From positions 1,088,529,001 through 1,088,593,000 of the forward strand of contig CM057453.1 in assembly GCA_016271365.2 (NCBI GenBank): a stretch of DNA of 64,000 nucleotides, written 5' to 3'. Positions within the stretch are counted from its first letter, which is position 1; each line of letters starts with the position of its first letter. Under the pieces are notes generated by a model. That model had not been told where the DNA came from, did no database searches, and saw only the letters and a list, made by a program, of their open reading frames with translations. The translations under genes were made by a program, and so were the position numbers. This stretch comes from Neoceratodus forsteri (taxonomy: Eukaryota > Chordata > Ceratodontiformes > Ceratodontidae). Below, piece by piece: positions 33,545-45,231 of this stretch.

Positions 33545-36500
33545 AGTATGAACATACGAAAAATGGCAGCAGATACAGAATACAGGCCCTTAGGTCTATT
33601 GAGTCTGCTCAAGTATTCAGCTATTTGAGTTTATTCCATAGCTGCTCCTCCCCTTCCACTAGTTCCCCTGCCCCTGATTCTATTCCACCCCCTCTTAAAA
33701 CTGTTCACCAATTTTAGTGATGCCACCTCTTTAGGAAGTACGTTCCACCCAGCCACCGCCATCACTGTAAAGTAGTGTCTTTTCAACTCCCTCTTGAACA
33801 TGCCCACTCCAGTCCCCTAGTGGCCCTCACTCCCTTTAGTCTAAACATCCCCTCTATGCTGACCCTGTTTATGCCCTTCATATATTTGAAGGTCTCAATC
33901 ATATCCCCTCTATCTCTCCTCTCTTCCAGGGGTACATATTGAGTTATCTCAGTCTTTCCTCATAGGGTTTATCCTCCATACCTGTTATCATCCTGGTTGC
34001 TCTCTGTTGGACTCCCTCCAGCATCTTAGTAACCTTCTTTAGAAAGGGACACCAGAACTGCACGCAATACTCCAGGTTCGGTCTGACCACTGACCTGTAC
34101 AATGGAAGGATAACCTCCCTCCTCCTCCTCCCTGAGGTGATTCCCCTGGCAATACTCCCCAGTATCTTGTTAGCTTTAGCTGCTGCCTTCCTGCACTGTG
34201 CTGAATGATTCATTGCCCTGTTAAAAGTACCCCAAGATCCTTCTCCTTCTCTGTAGTGCCCAACTGTATTCCCCCCATTCTGTAGCTAAACTTACAGTTC
34301 CTGACATCCAAGTGCATAACTTTGCACTTTTGTATGTTGAAACCCAGCTGCCATGTGTCTGACCATTATATGAGTTTAGCCAGGTCTTCCTACAGTCCTA
34401 GCCAGCCCTCTGTGTTGTCCACCACTGCACCGATCTTCATGTCATCTGCAAACAGGCTAATTTTATTGTTGACCAGATCTGATATGTCAGCAATGAATAT
34501 GCCCAACAGCACTGGCCCCAGCACTGAGCCCTATGGAACCTCGCTCATCACAGCTGTTGGTGATGAGAGCTCCCCCATATGACAACTCTCTGCTGCCTTT
34601 CTCCCAGCCAGTTTTTGACCCACTCCTCCAACCTCTGCCCCACCCCCCAGGTTCTCCAACTTGCCTATCAACCTCCCATGCGGAACTGAATGAAAGGCCT
34701 TGCTGAAGTACAATTACAGGATAGCCACTGCTTGACCCTTGTCTAGTGCTCTTGTTAACCAGTCATAGAAGTCCACCATGTTTGTCTGACATGATCTACT
34801 AGAGGCAAATTCATGCTTTCTGTTGTCCTGAAGACCATTCTCCTCCAGGAATGATACTATCCTCTCCTTGATGATGGACTCCATGAGCTTCCCCATGATG
34901 GAAGTTAAACTGGCCTATAATTCCCTGGCTCATCCTTGAGCCTGCTTTTATGATGGGCACCACATGTGCCATCCTCCAGTCCTGGGGTATGCATCTAGTC
35001 TTCAGGGGGGGGGTTGAACAGGACTGCCAGAGGTCCTTCCATGACCTCTGCCATCTCCTTTAGCACTCTGGGGTGTATGCCACCCAAACCCAGTGTCTTG
35101 TCCACCCTCAGGGCTCTCAGACCTTCCAGTACACTGCTGTCTTGGATTACCACCTCTGTGTTCTCTGCCCCACATATACTCTCTGCTACCTTCCCCTGAA
35201 CGATTGGTCCCATTTTTTCTCTGGTGAACACTGAACAGAAGTACTCATTGAGTGCTTCTGCCTGTCCTCCCCCCTTTTTTAGCCCACCCCCATACACCTT
35301 GATTCTAACAATCTGATCCTTGCATTTTCTTCTCTCCCTTATGTAACAGAAGAAATTTTTCTCCCAGCCAGCCTAAGATCTTTTGCTGCCTTGGTTGTCC
35401 TGACTAATCTGTTTAAATCCCTTGATTTCTTCAAGTACTCCCTGTCCTCCTCCCGTTTGGTTATTATGTATTTCTTGAAGGTGGCTCTTTTTTCCTTGAT
35501 CTTCCCAAGCACCTCCCTGAATAACCAGCTTGGTCTTCTGGGCCTGGACTTTTTCCCTTGCAGCTTTGAACAGGAGTGTGTGGCCTCAGTTAGGCCAGCC
35601 TTGATAATTTCCTACTTGTGGTTGGTATCCATATGTTGTTGGATTCCAGCAAGGTGTGCTTCCAATATGACCCTCATCTTCCCGAAGTCTACCCACCCAA
35701 AGTCAATCACCCTAGTCCTTGTACTGGCTGTCTCCCTACTCATACTAAGGGAGAACCACACTGTGTGGTGGTCGCTCCCTGCCATGGGGTCCTCCACCCT
35801 TACCTCCTTCACTCCCTTGCTGTTTGAGAGCACTAAGTCTAGTATGTTCCCCCTCTGGTAGGATCCTCCACCAATTGTGCTAGGAAGCTGTCCTGGAAGG
35901 CATCCAGGATGACCTGTTCTCTGGCATTTGTGGTAGCTGGGGTACTCCACTCCACCCCTGGCATGTTGAAGTCCTTGCCTATCACTGTGTGCCCTTTTGC
36001 ACAGACCTTTCTTATCTTCTCCCTTAACTCTCTATCTACCTCTTCACTTTGGGATGGTGGCCTATACATCACTCCGAGCCTTGTCCTCCTCCTTCCCTTT
36101 GGGTCTTGTGTCTGTACCCATAAGGCCACTGTGCTGCGCTCCTCCGCCTCTTCCCTGCTACAGGGGATTCCCTCTCTTATTTAAATAGCCACCCCTCTCC
36201 CCTTTCCCCTTACTCTATCCTTCTGGAACAACTTGTATCCTGGGACCACTAGGTCCCCGTTCTGATGTTGGGTGCTCCATGTCTCAGAGGTAGCAGTTAT
36301 GTCCACCTCTCCTTCTGTCATTAGTGCCTGCAGGTCAGTAGTTTTGTTTCTCAAGCTTCTTGCATTTAAGAAGACCACCCTCCAGTTTGTCCCTCCCCCA
36401 TCAGTGCCTATCCCTAGCTTCTGCCAGCCAGCCTGCCCCCCTTACCTCTTCCATCACACAGCTGCTTCTGGGTGTCCTTCCACCTTGTCATGGGCTGTAT

Positions 36501-36640
36501 GCAGCCTCCTGCCACTCCCATTTATTTCCTGCTGGCCTTTGGGCTCTGGCACCAGTTGCAATGCAGTCTGCATTGCTGTCTTGCACCAACTGCTGCTTTT
36601 TCCCTGGCCAGCCCAGTGTGCCATCATTGCCTAGAAGCAG
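33545..36640 (-). mobile_element. CR1-D: 5'-truncated CR1, most of ORF2
   Basis: A minus-strand CR1 of about 3.1 kb. Its 3' end is near 33545, where the complement gives GTATTCTGTATCTGCTGCCA then a TTTCGTATGTTC-like tail. The 5' limit is set by loss of similarity near 36640 and is approximate. It belongs to a different CR1 subfamily from CR1-A, judging by word choice ([24 protein letters not shown]). Confidence 0.82.
33944..36378 (-). pseudogene. CR1-D ORF2: endonuclease and reverse transcriptase, broken
   Basis: Endonuclease: VVFLNARSLRNKTTDLQAL (about 36375), ATSETW, RTRLGVMYRPPSQSEEVDRE, GKDFNMPGVEWS and MAGSDHHTVWFSLS, which retains the SDH motif. Linker and reverse transcriptase: FCSVFTREKMGP, DKTLGLGGIHPRVLKEM, MGKLMESIIKERIVSFLEEN, then VPHGRLIGKL. 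The LFADDMK box near 34450 keeps both aspartates. C-terminus: KKVTKMLEGVQQRATRMI with [12 protein letters not shown]. Stops and frameshifts split the frame many times. Confidence 0.85.
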
Positions 36641-37902
36641 GCATGCCTGGTGACTTTCTTCATTGTGTTGAGCGCTATCTGAGATTCACTGGTTTTCACT
36701 CTAGCTGTGTCCTGGGTCCTAGTGCCTTTCATATTCCAATGTCCTTCAGAAGGAGAATCCCTGCAGTCTCAGCTGCTCAGCTTTACTTGTCAAAAGCTGT
36801 ACTAAAACCATGGCATGCCCTTTCATAGCATTCAGCAGCACACTGCTTCCCAGTTTCTACTGCAACCAGCTCAGGGCCATACCCTGCAGTTTTTCATTCA
36901 GTTCCTTCTGCTTCAGCCTAAATGGGCTTCATACACCTTGAAAGTGGTTGGCATGCATCTGCCTGTACTGATGTTTTTCTGCCTTACCAGTCAAGCCTCA
37001 GTCAACCTCATTTGCTACCATACTGTTAGTCATTTTACCTTCTTGTTCAGTCTCCTGACCTGTCTTGTTTGTAAATGGCTGTCAGACTTCACCATCATTC
37101 TCCTACTCAGTCATTTCCCCTTATTAACTCCCAGACATATGCCAACCATGATCTTATCCATAGCCTCCAAGGCTCCCTTGCCCTGTACACTGACGATCTT
37201 GCTCTGCTCCCTTGAAGTCTGAATCTTGAGGCTGGGCCCCTCGAATCAAATGGGGTCCTTCTTTTTCTGCTCGTCAGATGGGAATGTCCTGTGCTCCAGA
37301 GGAAACTTTAGTCATGCAGGTCGACTTGGCTGCACCTCTTGATGTTTCAGTTTAGACTTCAGCTCCTAGAGGGTGGGGCCTCAAAGTGCTTAGGGGCTCC
37401 TTTAGCTGTGCAAACCACATCAGCAACACCTTCAAAAATCTATCCCCCCACAGCCATCTAAGGTTGACCTGGTCTCCTCCAACTTCTCTTCCTCTGCCCC
37501 CAAGGGTGAAGATTATACAATGACTGAATGCGCTGCCCCCAAAGGGCTCCATTTCTAGGATTTGCCCCTCAAAGGCTTGGCTTTCTCTCTAGGCCTCCCC
37601 TCAGTTGGAGGCCTGGTGAGTGCCTTTCAGTGGTTGTTCCTCTCCTCCTCCTCATCATCCTCCCCAATTTGGGGGGGGGGGCCTCCTTCATAGGGGACCT
37701 CCGTTAGCTGCAGAGATTGGCTTGTGGCACCCTTAATAATGTTAACATTAGAAGGATTGAAAAAGAGTGCCTTCCCGCTAAACTTTTCCCCTCAGCTGAG
37801 TCTTTAAATTATAGTAGCTTAGCCACCATAAATCCTGATCATGCCCATAGCCTAGAGGAATGGCAACCTAGGCCTTGGATCCCCCAGATTTCATCCAGTC
37901 AG
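36641..37902. other. No recognisable gene or element
   Basis: Short open frames on the plus strand without domain signatures. It could contain the 5' part of CR1-D, but no ORF1 motif is readable. A G-run at 37671-37681 is present. Confidence 0.35.
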
Positions 37903-38800
37903 GTCTTTATTTATTTATTTATTCATTTATTTATTTATTTAGTATTTTATTGAAATCTTGGATAATATATGTGAGTGGATGCTTGTTGATAGGTTCCACA
38001 TCAGATACATTAGACAACAAGGCACAATACTGCAGAAAAATATATAAATACTGAGAAAAATATACATGGAGGTTACAGAATTCAAACATAAAGCACTAGG
38101 CATCCTGAGGCATTGTACAATTTATGCCCACATCAAGAAGATAAGCAGACAGGATAGGGAAGGATACATTGGGAGTGGGAGGGCTAGGTGAGCAGAACAC
38201 AGAGGGCAGGGAAAGAGGAGGGTAGGAATAGGTCAAGGAAGGCAAGGGGTAGAGCCAGGGAGCGGTAGGGAGGTGGGTGAAGTGCTGAGGTTTGACTATC
38301 CTGTTGTGACAGAGGCAAAGATAAGTGCTAGAGGCAGATTGTTGCTTTGTACAGAGCCTTAGCAGGGCACATGCAGTTACTTATATCAATGAGGTGCTGG
38401 CGCAGTCTATGTTTAAAAGAACCAATCGGTGTGGAGCCAGAGATGTCGGGGGCAGCACGTTTACCCAGAGTGGTGTACAGTGTGAGAACGCATGCTGTGC
38501 CATGGTAGTGCGGCATCTGGGCACTTGGAAAATTTAGTGGCGGAGCTTCTGATTTGCCCGGTATTCATAGACAGTGACAGCAGGTTCTGCACCCCTGCCG
38601 GAAGCAGATTTAATGTGACTTTTTTGGTGAGAAAGCAGGTTTGATACCTGATTCTGTCATTCAGTTGAAGCCAGCCGGACCAGGCATAAAGTTCACAGGT
38701 GTGTGTGAGTTCTGGTGCATTTGTGAGTAGGCGGCAGACTTTGTTTAAGGCAACTTCTCTGTGCTGATTCACAAAACTAGTTTCCACAGGAGCTGGAGAC
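37903..38800 (-). mobile_element. L2-A: short L2-like LINE fragment
   Basis: A TTTA microsatellite at 37903-37942 is the 3' tail of a minus-strand element (TAAA repeats on its own strand). The protein remnant at 38461-38787 reads LNKVCRLLTNAPELTHTCEL, then RIRYQTCFLTKKVTLNLLP, matching the INKACRLMLGAPRRTHMCLL and RLYFQTCLLVKKTLLGLFP block of L2-B. Only the last part of ORF2 and the 3' region remain. Confidence 0.78.
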
Positions 38801-38819
38801 GGAGGGTTGGGTTATCTTT

Positions 38820-39465
38820 TCAGGGTTTCATCCTGGCTATGCCTCCGCTCCTTAGGATGAACATGCCTGTCTGTCTGCATTGTGCTTTAGGGCCTCTTCT
38901 CTAAGGTGTCTTTGGTCTCATACCTCATCCCTGTGACACCTTGAGGTGTTGGAACCCTTTCAGTAGGGTTTCTGTATCCATATGGGTATACCATCGGAAC
39001 AACGAATCTAAGAGAGTGAAACCAACACAACGACAATAACCCGTTTGACATCCACAGTGTTGAATGGGTTGTTGGAACGCTGTACCAATATGGTGACTCC
39101 AGTGTTGGCGCCTCCCAGTAATCTTCCCCAGAGTTGATTAAATTTAAGTCCGGGGCTGTGGTGAAACAGAGCCCCCACGTAGGGAGCTGCAGGGATGAAG
39201 CCCACCTGCAAAGTCTTCAGTATCCCATTGCCGTGTTGGTTCATTAAACACATTTGAGAGGCGATGTGAAGTTATCGTTGGCAAAATGTTGTCACTGTAA
39301 AGTCAGTTTACAACTTTGTTGTCAATGCGACTTGGTGGAACCATCTTTCAGACACTCCAACAGGGTGGTAGTCCCCATACCGGGGACAGAGCTGTCCCAG
39401 GTATGGGGACCATACCCAATAAGCCAAATTACATCACATACTCAGTGTGTCAATCAATCCTGGGA
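38820..39465 (+). repeat. Dispersed repeat copy A, left part
   Basis: Words such as TCTCTAAGGTGTCTTTGGTCT, GTGTTGGAACCCTTTCAGTA, CAACAGGGTGGTAGT and GTGTCAATCAATCCTG recur in the same order at 46170-46360, and TGTTGAATGGGTTGTTGGAA recurs near 45440 as TGTCGACTGGGTTGTCGGAG. It is cut by CR1-E. No coding capacity seen. Confidence 0.62.
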
Positions 39466-39649
39466 AGGAGGGTAGAGAATTTCTGGGGAAAGGATTCCCA
39501 ATAAAATGAAGGAAAACCAAGGGTGCAAGTGGTCAGCATGGGAGGAAGGGGGGAAGAGAAGCAGGCAATATGCAAAGGAGAAGAAGGGGGAACAACTAGA
39601 CAACATGAGATGGGGCAAGAGTAGGACTCATAAAATCTGGACAGACATG

Positions 39650-41580
39650 TGTGCCAAATGCTAGAAGTCTGGGAAATGAGATAACAGACCTGGAAGCCAT
39701 TAAGGCTGAGGCAGTCCTGGATATTGTGGCCCTCACCAAAACATGATGCACAAACAACCATGACTGGGAAAAGGTCATACCTCGCTACACAAGGTTTAAA
39801 AGGGACAAGGTAGGGAGGAAAGGTGGAGGAGTGGTGCTTTATGTTAAGGACAACATCAAAACGATGGCAGTACAGGGAGAATGGGGGAAAGAGGTGCTGT
39901 GGGTCAACCTTGAGTCTGGAAATGGAGCCACCATTTGCATGGGAGTGGTATACAGGCCTCCAACACAGGGAGAGGACATAGACAAAGAGATATTGGAAGA
40001 CATAGGCAAAATGGCTTAGAAGGGGGAGGTGATGCAGGTGGGGGACTTTAATCTGCCAGAAGTAGAGTGGAGCCTACCTGCAGCAGCATCAGTTAGGAGC
40101 AGAGAAATCCTGAACTCCCTGCAGGGGGCATTTCACAGGCAGCTGGTCAGTGAACCCACTCATGGTGTGGCAATACTGGACCCAGTACTTACAAACAGGG
40201 AGAGTGTGGCAGACGTCAGAGTGTGGAGTCATCTGGGGACCAGTGACCATTGCACAGTATGGTTTACTATAAGAACAACAGTGGAGTACAGCCACACAAG
40301 TTGCAAGGCTCCTGGATTTCAGGAGGGCTGGCTGTACAAAGATGGGGGAATGCACCTGAGAAGACCTGGCAGGGGGAAGATGTCGATGGGGGTGGAGGGA
40401 AAATGGACTAGAAAAAAAAGAGTGCATAGTAAAGGCTACAGACTTCTACGTCAGGCAAATAAGCAAAAGTAGAAGGAGTAGATCATTATGGTTCTCGAGG
40501 GAAGTGGCAGAAAATGTAAGGCCCAAAACAGTGTCATTACGAAGATATAAAGAGACCCAGAGAGAGGAAAACAGAGAAGTGTATCTGAGGAAATAGAGGG
40601 AGGCAGGCAAGGCAGCAAGGAGTGTAAAAGTGCAAGCTGAGGAAATAATAGCCCAGATAGCATTGGGTGGAGGGCAAGACATTTTTCAGGTATACCAGTG
40701 AGAAAAGGAAAACCTAGGGAGGGATGGCACTGTTAATAAAGGAGGCAGGGGACTCTACTGAGGAGGACAAAGAAAAGGCAAATATCTTAAACAAATATTT
40801 CTGCTCAGTATTCACAGTTGAATGGGAAGTGAAGGGAAGGGAAGGGACCACAAACAAGCACCAAGAGATTGAAGGGTAGGAAAATGGACACTAGTCCTTT
40901 TTCTGAGGAGAGGGTCAGGAAAGCTCTTGCTAATCTGAAGGTGGAAAAAGCCATGGGGCCAGACAGGGTGTATCCAAGAATGTTAAAGGAACTCAGGGAG
41001 GTGCTAGCTGCATCCCTGACAGACGTGTTTAACAGTTCACTATTAACAGTCCCAGAGGACTGGAGAAGGGCTGACAAAGTCCCACTTCATGAAAGTGGTA
41101 ACAAGGAGGAGGCGAGAAATTACAGGCCTGTCAGCCTGACATCTGTAGTAGGGAAACTGAAGGAAACACTATTAAAGGAGAGCATCATGGAACACCTGGA
41201 ATCCAATAGACTGCAGGACACAAGGCAGCATGGTTTTATGAAGGGGAAGTCATGCCAAACAAATCTGATGGATGTTTTTGACTGGGGAACCAGGGTGCTG
41301 GATTTGGGAGAGGCAGTGGACGGGCCAAACTGATTAGGGGATAGAGGCAGAGGTGGTGGTAAATGGAGTTTGCTCTGAGGAGGGTAACGGGGGAATACTG
41401 CAGGTCAGTACTGGAGCCAATTCTCTTTAAAGTCTTCATCAGTGACATACAGCAGCAGAGGAACTGGAAAGGAAGGTCTGCCCTGTCTTTTTCCACATGA
41501 CACCAAGATCTGCAACAGGGTGGACACTCAGGAGGAGGTACAAAGGATGGAAAGAAACTTGAAATGACTGGAGGTGTAGT
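39650..41580 (+). pseudogene. CR1-E ORF2 5' part, broken
   Basis: Endonuclease: NARSLGNEITDLEAI near 39660, VVLYVKDNIKTMAVQG, VLWVNLESGNGATICMGVVY, QVGDFNLPEVEWSLPAA and GTSDHCTVWFTI, with the SDH motif intact near 40248. Reverse transcriptase at 40869-41330: KAMGPDRVYPRMLKEL, NYRPVSLTSVVGKLKETLLK, RQHGFMKGKSCQTNLMDVFD. The stretch that should hold YLDFSKAFDTV is deleted near 41330. The active-site box near 41487 reads LFPHDT instead of LFADDT, so it is dead. Confidence 0.85.
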
Positions 41581-41589
41581 CAAACATTT

Positions 41590-41603
41590 GGCGGCTAAGG
41601 TTT
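41590..41603. repeat. Target-site duplication, L2-B (3' side)
   Basis: GGCGGCTAAGGTTT, repeated at 44406-44419 with one mismatch. Confidence 0.8.
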
Positions 41604-42132
41604 TTTTTTGTGAACTCTTTTTATGCCCCCTTATTTATTTATTTATTTATTTAATCATCTGTTTATAGACCTTTGAGTCAAAGACTCATTTACAAAGGCA
41701 GCTCGTCAAGAGAGCAATACATCACAACAAACAAAACAGTACAGTACATAACGCTTAGATTAAAAAGCAACCAGTGTTACAGGCAGTCACTGGTGATACA
41801 AGCTTGGTAATAGGTAGATCACAGTAGTCATAATATAGATACATGAGTACCACGTCAGGTAGCAACCAGAGATATTTTATTACATTAGTCAGCAGATGTT
41901 GCCTCAGACCCCAGGCATATACAGCAAAAGTAGACAGGGCAGACCCAGCCTAGGTGTGAGGGTAAGGGGCAGGTGGGGGATTATGTGTAATTGCAGCAGT
42001 GATTGCTTGCCAGATGGTTTCTGAGGGAGACCTTGAAAGGACCAAACTTAGTGGAGTCAGCTATGTTGGCTGGGAGGGAATCGAACCAGAAGGGAGCCCG
42101 ATAGCAAAAGGGTCTCTGGGCCATAGAGGTCC

Positions 42133-43815
42133 TTACCCTGGGGACAATAAGGGAGATTTTGACAATGCTGCAGGTGGAAACTGAGGGGGAGGCATGCTGC
42201 AGGGAGGTGGTGACCCCAGGGGGAAGAGCCCTAGCAGGGTCTTTTTTACAAGAAGGCAGGTTTGGAAGTAAAGTCTTTCTTCAAGGTTGAGCAAGTTGGT
42301 GGTGGAGTACAGCAGGCACATATGGGTGCGCCTAGGGGCTCCCAGCATTAGCCTGCAGGCCTTATTGATAGAGAGCTGGATTCTTGCAAGCACAGTGTTG
42401 TCAGCTGCAGCATAGATGGGCAACCCATAGTTGATTAGCGACAGGACAGAGGAGATGATTGCCAATCTGAGAGCCTCTTGCTGTAGACAGTCCCTATAGT
42501 GGTATAACAGTCCAATCCTGACATTAGTGGCAGCAGAAGGGGCATTGATATGGGAATGGAAGGAGAGTGCCGAATCAAAGGTAATGCCCAGATACTTGTA
42601 GGAGGAAACCTGCTCAGTGGGGTTTAGTATGCTAGGCAGTATCACGAGAGGAGCACCACTGGCTTTGCTTTAGCGATGCGAGAAGGGCATAGCTTTGGTC
42701 TTTTTTAGGTTTAGGACTAGCCTTCGTGATGTGAACCAATGATCAGCTCTATCAAAAGCTTGTTGGAGGTTGGCCTGGAGTGTGTTGGGGTTGGGGTCAG
42801 AGGCCAAGAGCACAGCATCTTCTGCGTAGAGGAGGTTCTTACTTGGGCAGGCCAAGGGGAGGGAGTTGAGGTAGAGACTGAAGAGGAGAGGGCCTAAAAT
42901 GGAGCCCTGGGGAACCCAGAGCATATAGGTCATGTGCCAGATAGGGTGCTATTGATTTTTACACACTGAGTTCTGGCAGAGAGGTAGCTGGTGAACCATG
43001 CAAGGGGGCCGGGGGAGAAACCAAGGCATCTGAGGGAATCAAGCAGGAGGGGATGGCAAACCATGTCAAAGGCCTTGGAGAGGTCAATGAACACAGCATC
43101 GGCAGGACTTCTGGCATCAAGAGCAGAGTGCAGAAAGTTGGAGAATTCTAGTAGCACGGTTGTGGTGCTGTGACCTGCATGAAAGCCATGCTGTTCAGGG
43201 CACAGGATATTGTGCATGGCCAGGCATTAGGCAAGTTGGTTGGCAAGTGGCAACTACTTTTTCAAGGGCCTTAGAGAGTGGGAGGAGGATGGAGATAGGT
43301 CGATAGTTACCAGGGGTCACTTGATCGCTGCTCTTTAGGATGGGAGTGATGATGGTGGTTTTCCATGTGTTGGGGAACTGTCTCAGGCACAGAGAGTGGT
43401 TCAGCAGTTCAGTAAGTGGGACCAGGATAGCATCCAATGTCAGATGAAGTAGCGTAGTGTCCAGTAGGTCGGTGCCAGGGTTGTTACTACTAACGGCTTT
43501 TTGCAGAAGGGGTCTAGCCTCCAGTGTGGCAATGGTATGTAGATAGAAAAGAGGTCCCTGGAGAGTGGGCAGGGGTGCTACTGTAATGGAGTCGAAGAAG
43601 TTGCTGGGTGGGACTGAACTCAGGTCTGAGAAAGTGTGATTTAGGCAGTCTGCAATGCCAAGAGGGTCAGAGCAGACAGTTCCATTAAAGGAGAGTTGAG
43701 AGGGGGTTGGGGAGTGGGATTTCCCATTCAGCTCCTTTACATTGTTCCAAAAGTTTCTAGCGACCCTCAGGAGGAGACAAGAGCGAATGGGTAGTGCTAC
43801 TGGGATGGGGTCACT
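42133..43815 (-). pseudogene. L2-B reverse transcriptase, active-site residue changed
   Basis: From 43815 down, a linker with NFWNNVKELNGKSHSPTPS is followed by LCLRQFPNTWKTTIITPILK, NYRPISILLPLSKALEKVV, PEQHGFHAGHSTTTVLLEFS, ADAVFIDLSKAFDMVCHPLL and VPQGSILGPLLFSLYLNSLP. The catalytic box near 42825 reads YAEDAVLL where the family has YADD, so the first aspartate of the pair is glutamate. The C-terminal block SYKYLGITFDSALSFHSHI and INKACRLMLGAPRRTHM follows. Wording is that of L2-group LINEs. Only a few breaks are present, so this is the youngest-looking LINE in the window. Confidence 0.85.
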
Positions 43816-44229
43816 CAGAATCCATCCATCTCCTGTACACTTGAAGTCTCTGATCGGCTTCCTGGTCTGGGCCCACCTCCACCATCACTCCTCTGGCTAC
43901 TTGCCCCCCCCCCAGCTCTGAGTCCCCCAGGGCAGGACCGCTGTCTCCTACTGGCACTCATATAACCAGGGAGGGAAGGGAGAACCAAGAGCCAACCGGA
44001 GGACCCAGTATTGTGTGTGGGGGCAGTCCCACTTGACCCACATTCACCTGTAAAGCAACCAGGACTTTTCCGTTTTCTGTCCTCCCATTGGCCCAGCAGT
44101 GCAATGTGTGCCAGCATGGTGACTGTTCACTCTCACGCATGCCCACAGGAGTGCCACCACAACTACAGGTAATATTCGTACTGGAATCCTGACTGTTGTG
44201 GTTACACCAGTCTTCACTGGGAGTCACCA

Positions 44230-44405
44230 GACAGTGGGATTAACTCCCCCTCCCTCCCAGAAAAGGAGAGCAGTCCTACAGATGCTCAATCCTTTCCTCC
44301 CCTGTGAACCACCGATGACCGGCATCTGCTACTGGACCCAGGTCGCTGACGTGGTACGAGGTGTGGCATCCAGTGCCTCAAACCTCAGTGCTACTGAGCC
44401 AGCCT
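44230..44405 (-). promoter_or_regulatory. tRNA-like head at the 5' end of L2-B (putative pol III promoter)
   Basis: On the minus strand the first bases read CTGGCTCAGTAGCACTGAGG (A-box-like), then CACTGGATGCCACACCTC and GACCTGGGTCCAGTAGC (B-box-like). This head, and about 100 bp after it (GATTGAGCATCTGTAG, GACTGCTCT), match the head of the SINE at 54688-55261. Whether it promoted transcription is inferred. Confidence 0.6.
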
Positions 44406-45231
44406 GGCAGCTAAGGTTTAATGCAAAAAAGTGCAAAATAATGCATTTGGGTCACAGAAACCTGGGGGTGCAGTACAAAATGGGGGGAGAGATACTAGCT
44501 GTGACCAAGCAGGAAAGAGACCTGGGAGTAATCACATCAGATGACCTGAAGGTGGCCAGATAATGTGACAAAGTGGTTGAGAGAGCTAGTGAGATGCTGG
44601 AATGTATAGGTGGGGGTATTACCAGCAGGAAGAGGGAAATGGTATTGCCACTATATAGGTCTTTAGTAAGACCCCACTGGGAATACTGTGTCCAGTTTTG
44701 GAGGCTCCATCTTAGGAAGGGCATAGACAGGATGGAAGACTTCCAAAGGAGAGCTACCAAGATTGTACAGGGTTTACATCAAATGTCCTATGAGGAGAGG
44801 CTAAAAGACTTAAACATGTACACCCTGGAGGAGGGGGATATGATCGAGATCTTTAAATGCCTCATGGGAGTGAATAAGGTACAAGTGAGAGGTATTTTTC
44901 AGAAGAAAGGGTGCTTTACAACAAGGGGCCATGATATGAAGCAGGAGAGTGTAGGTTTAGGAAACATATGAGGAAATACTTCTTCATATAAATTGTGGCA
45001 TATGCCTGGAACAGTCTTCCAGTGAAGGTTGTGGGAGCGAAAACAGTGGTGGGATTCAAAAAAGCCTGGAATAAGCAAAAGGGAGTCATAAGGGATAGGT
45101 AAAGGTGTGGCAGAGACAGTGCCATAGACCTGGAGGGGTCTGCAGTGTAAACAGTGCAACAAAAAAGGGCAGCGTGGATGGGCCATATGGCCCTTACATG
45201 CCATCAGCTTCTATGTCTATGTTCTACACAG
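44406..45231 (+). mobile_element. CR1-E, 3' part
   Basis: The CR1 frame resumes as LRFNAKKCKIMHLGHRNLGV, then [34 protein letters not shown] and MEDFQRRATKIVQGLHQMS. The 3' region ends in CATCAGCTTCTATGTCTATG, the CR1 tail. The 5' part lies at 39466-41603. One stop (TAA) follows KVAR near 44563. Confidence 0.88.

Larger units (their letters stand above)
39466..41603 (+). mobile_element. CR1-E, 5' part (endonuclease and half of reverse transcriptase)
   Basis: A plus-strand CR1 begins near 39466 and runs until L2-B cuts it at GGCGGCTAAGGTTT. It resumes at 44406 with GGCAGCTAAGGTTTAATGC. The boundaries match the other CR1 copies, where LRFNAKKCK follows the same point. Confidence 0.88.
41604..44405 (-). 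mobile_element. L2-B: L2-like LINE with tRNA-like 5' head, inserted in CR1-E
   Basis: A 2.8-kb minus-strand element bounded by 14-bp target duplications. The 3' side has a TTTA microsatellite (41630-41656). ORF2 sequence runs from about 42130 to 43815. Beyond 43820 comes about 580 bp without reverse transcriptase or endonuclease, ending at a tRNA-like head beside the duplication. The endonuclease domain is missing, so the copy is either internally deleted or a chimera made during reverse transcription. The duplications show that both ends moved together. Confidence 0.82.
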
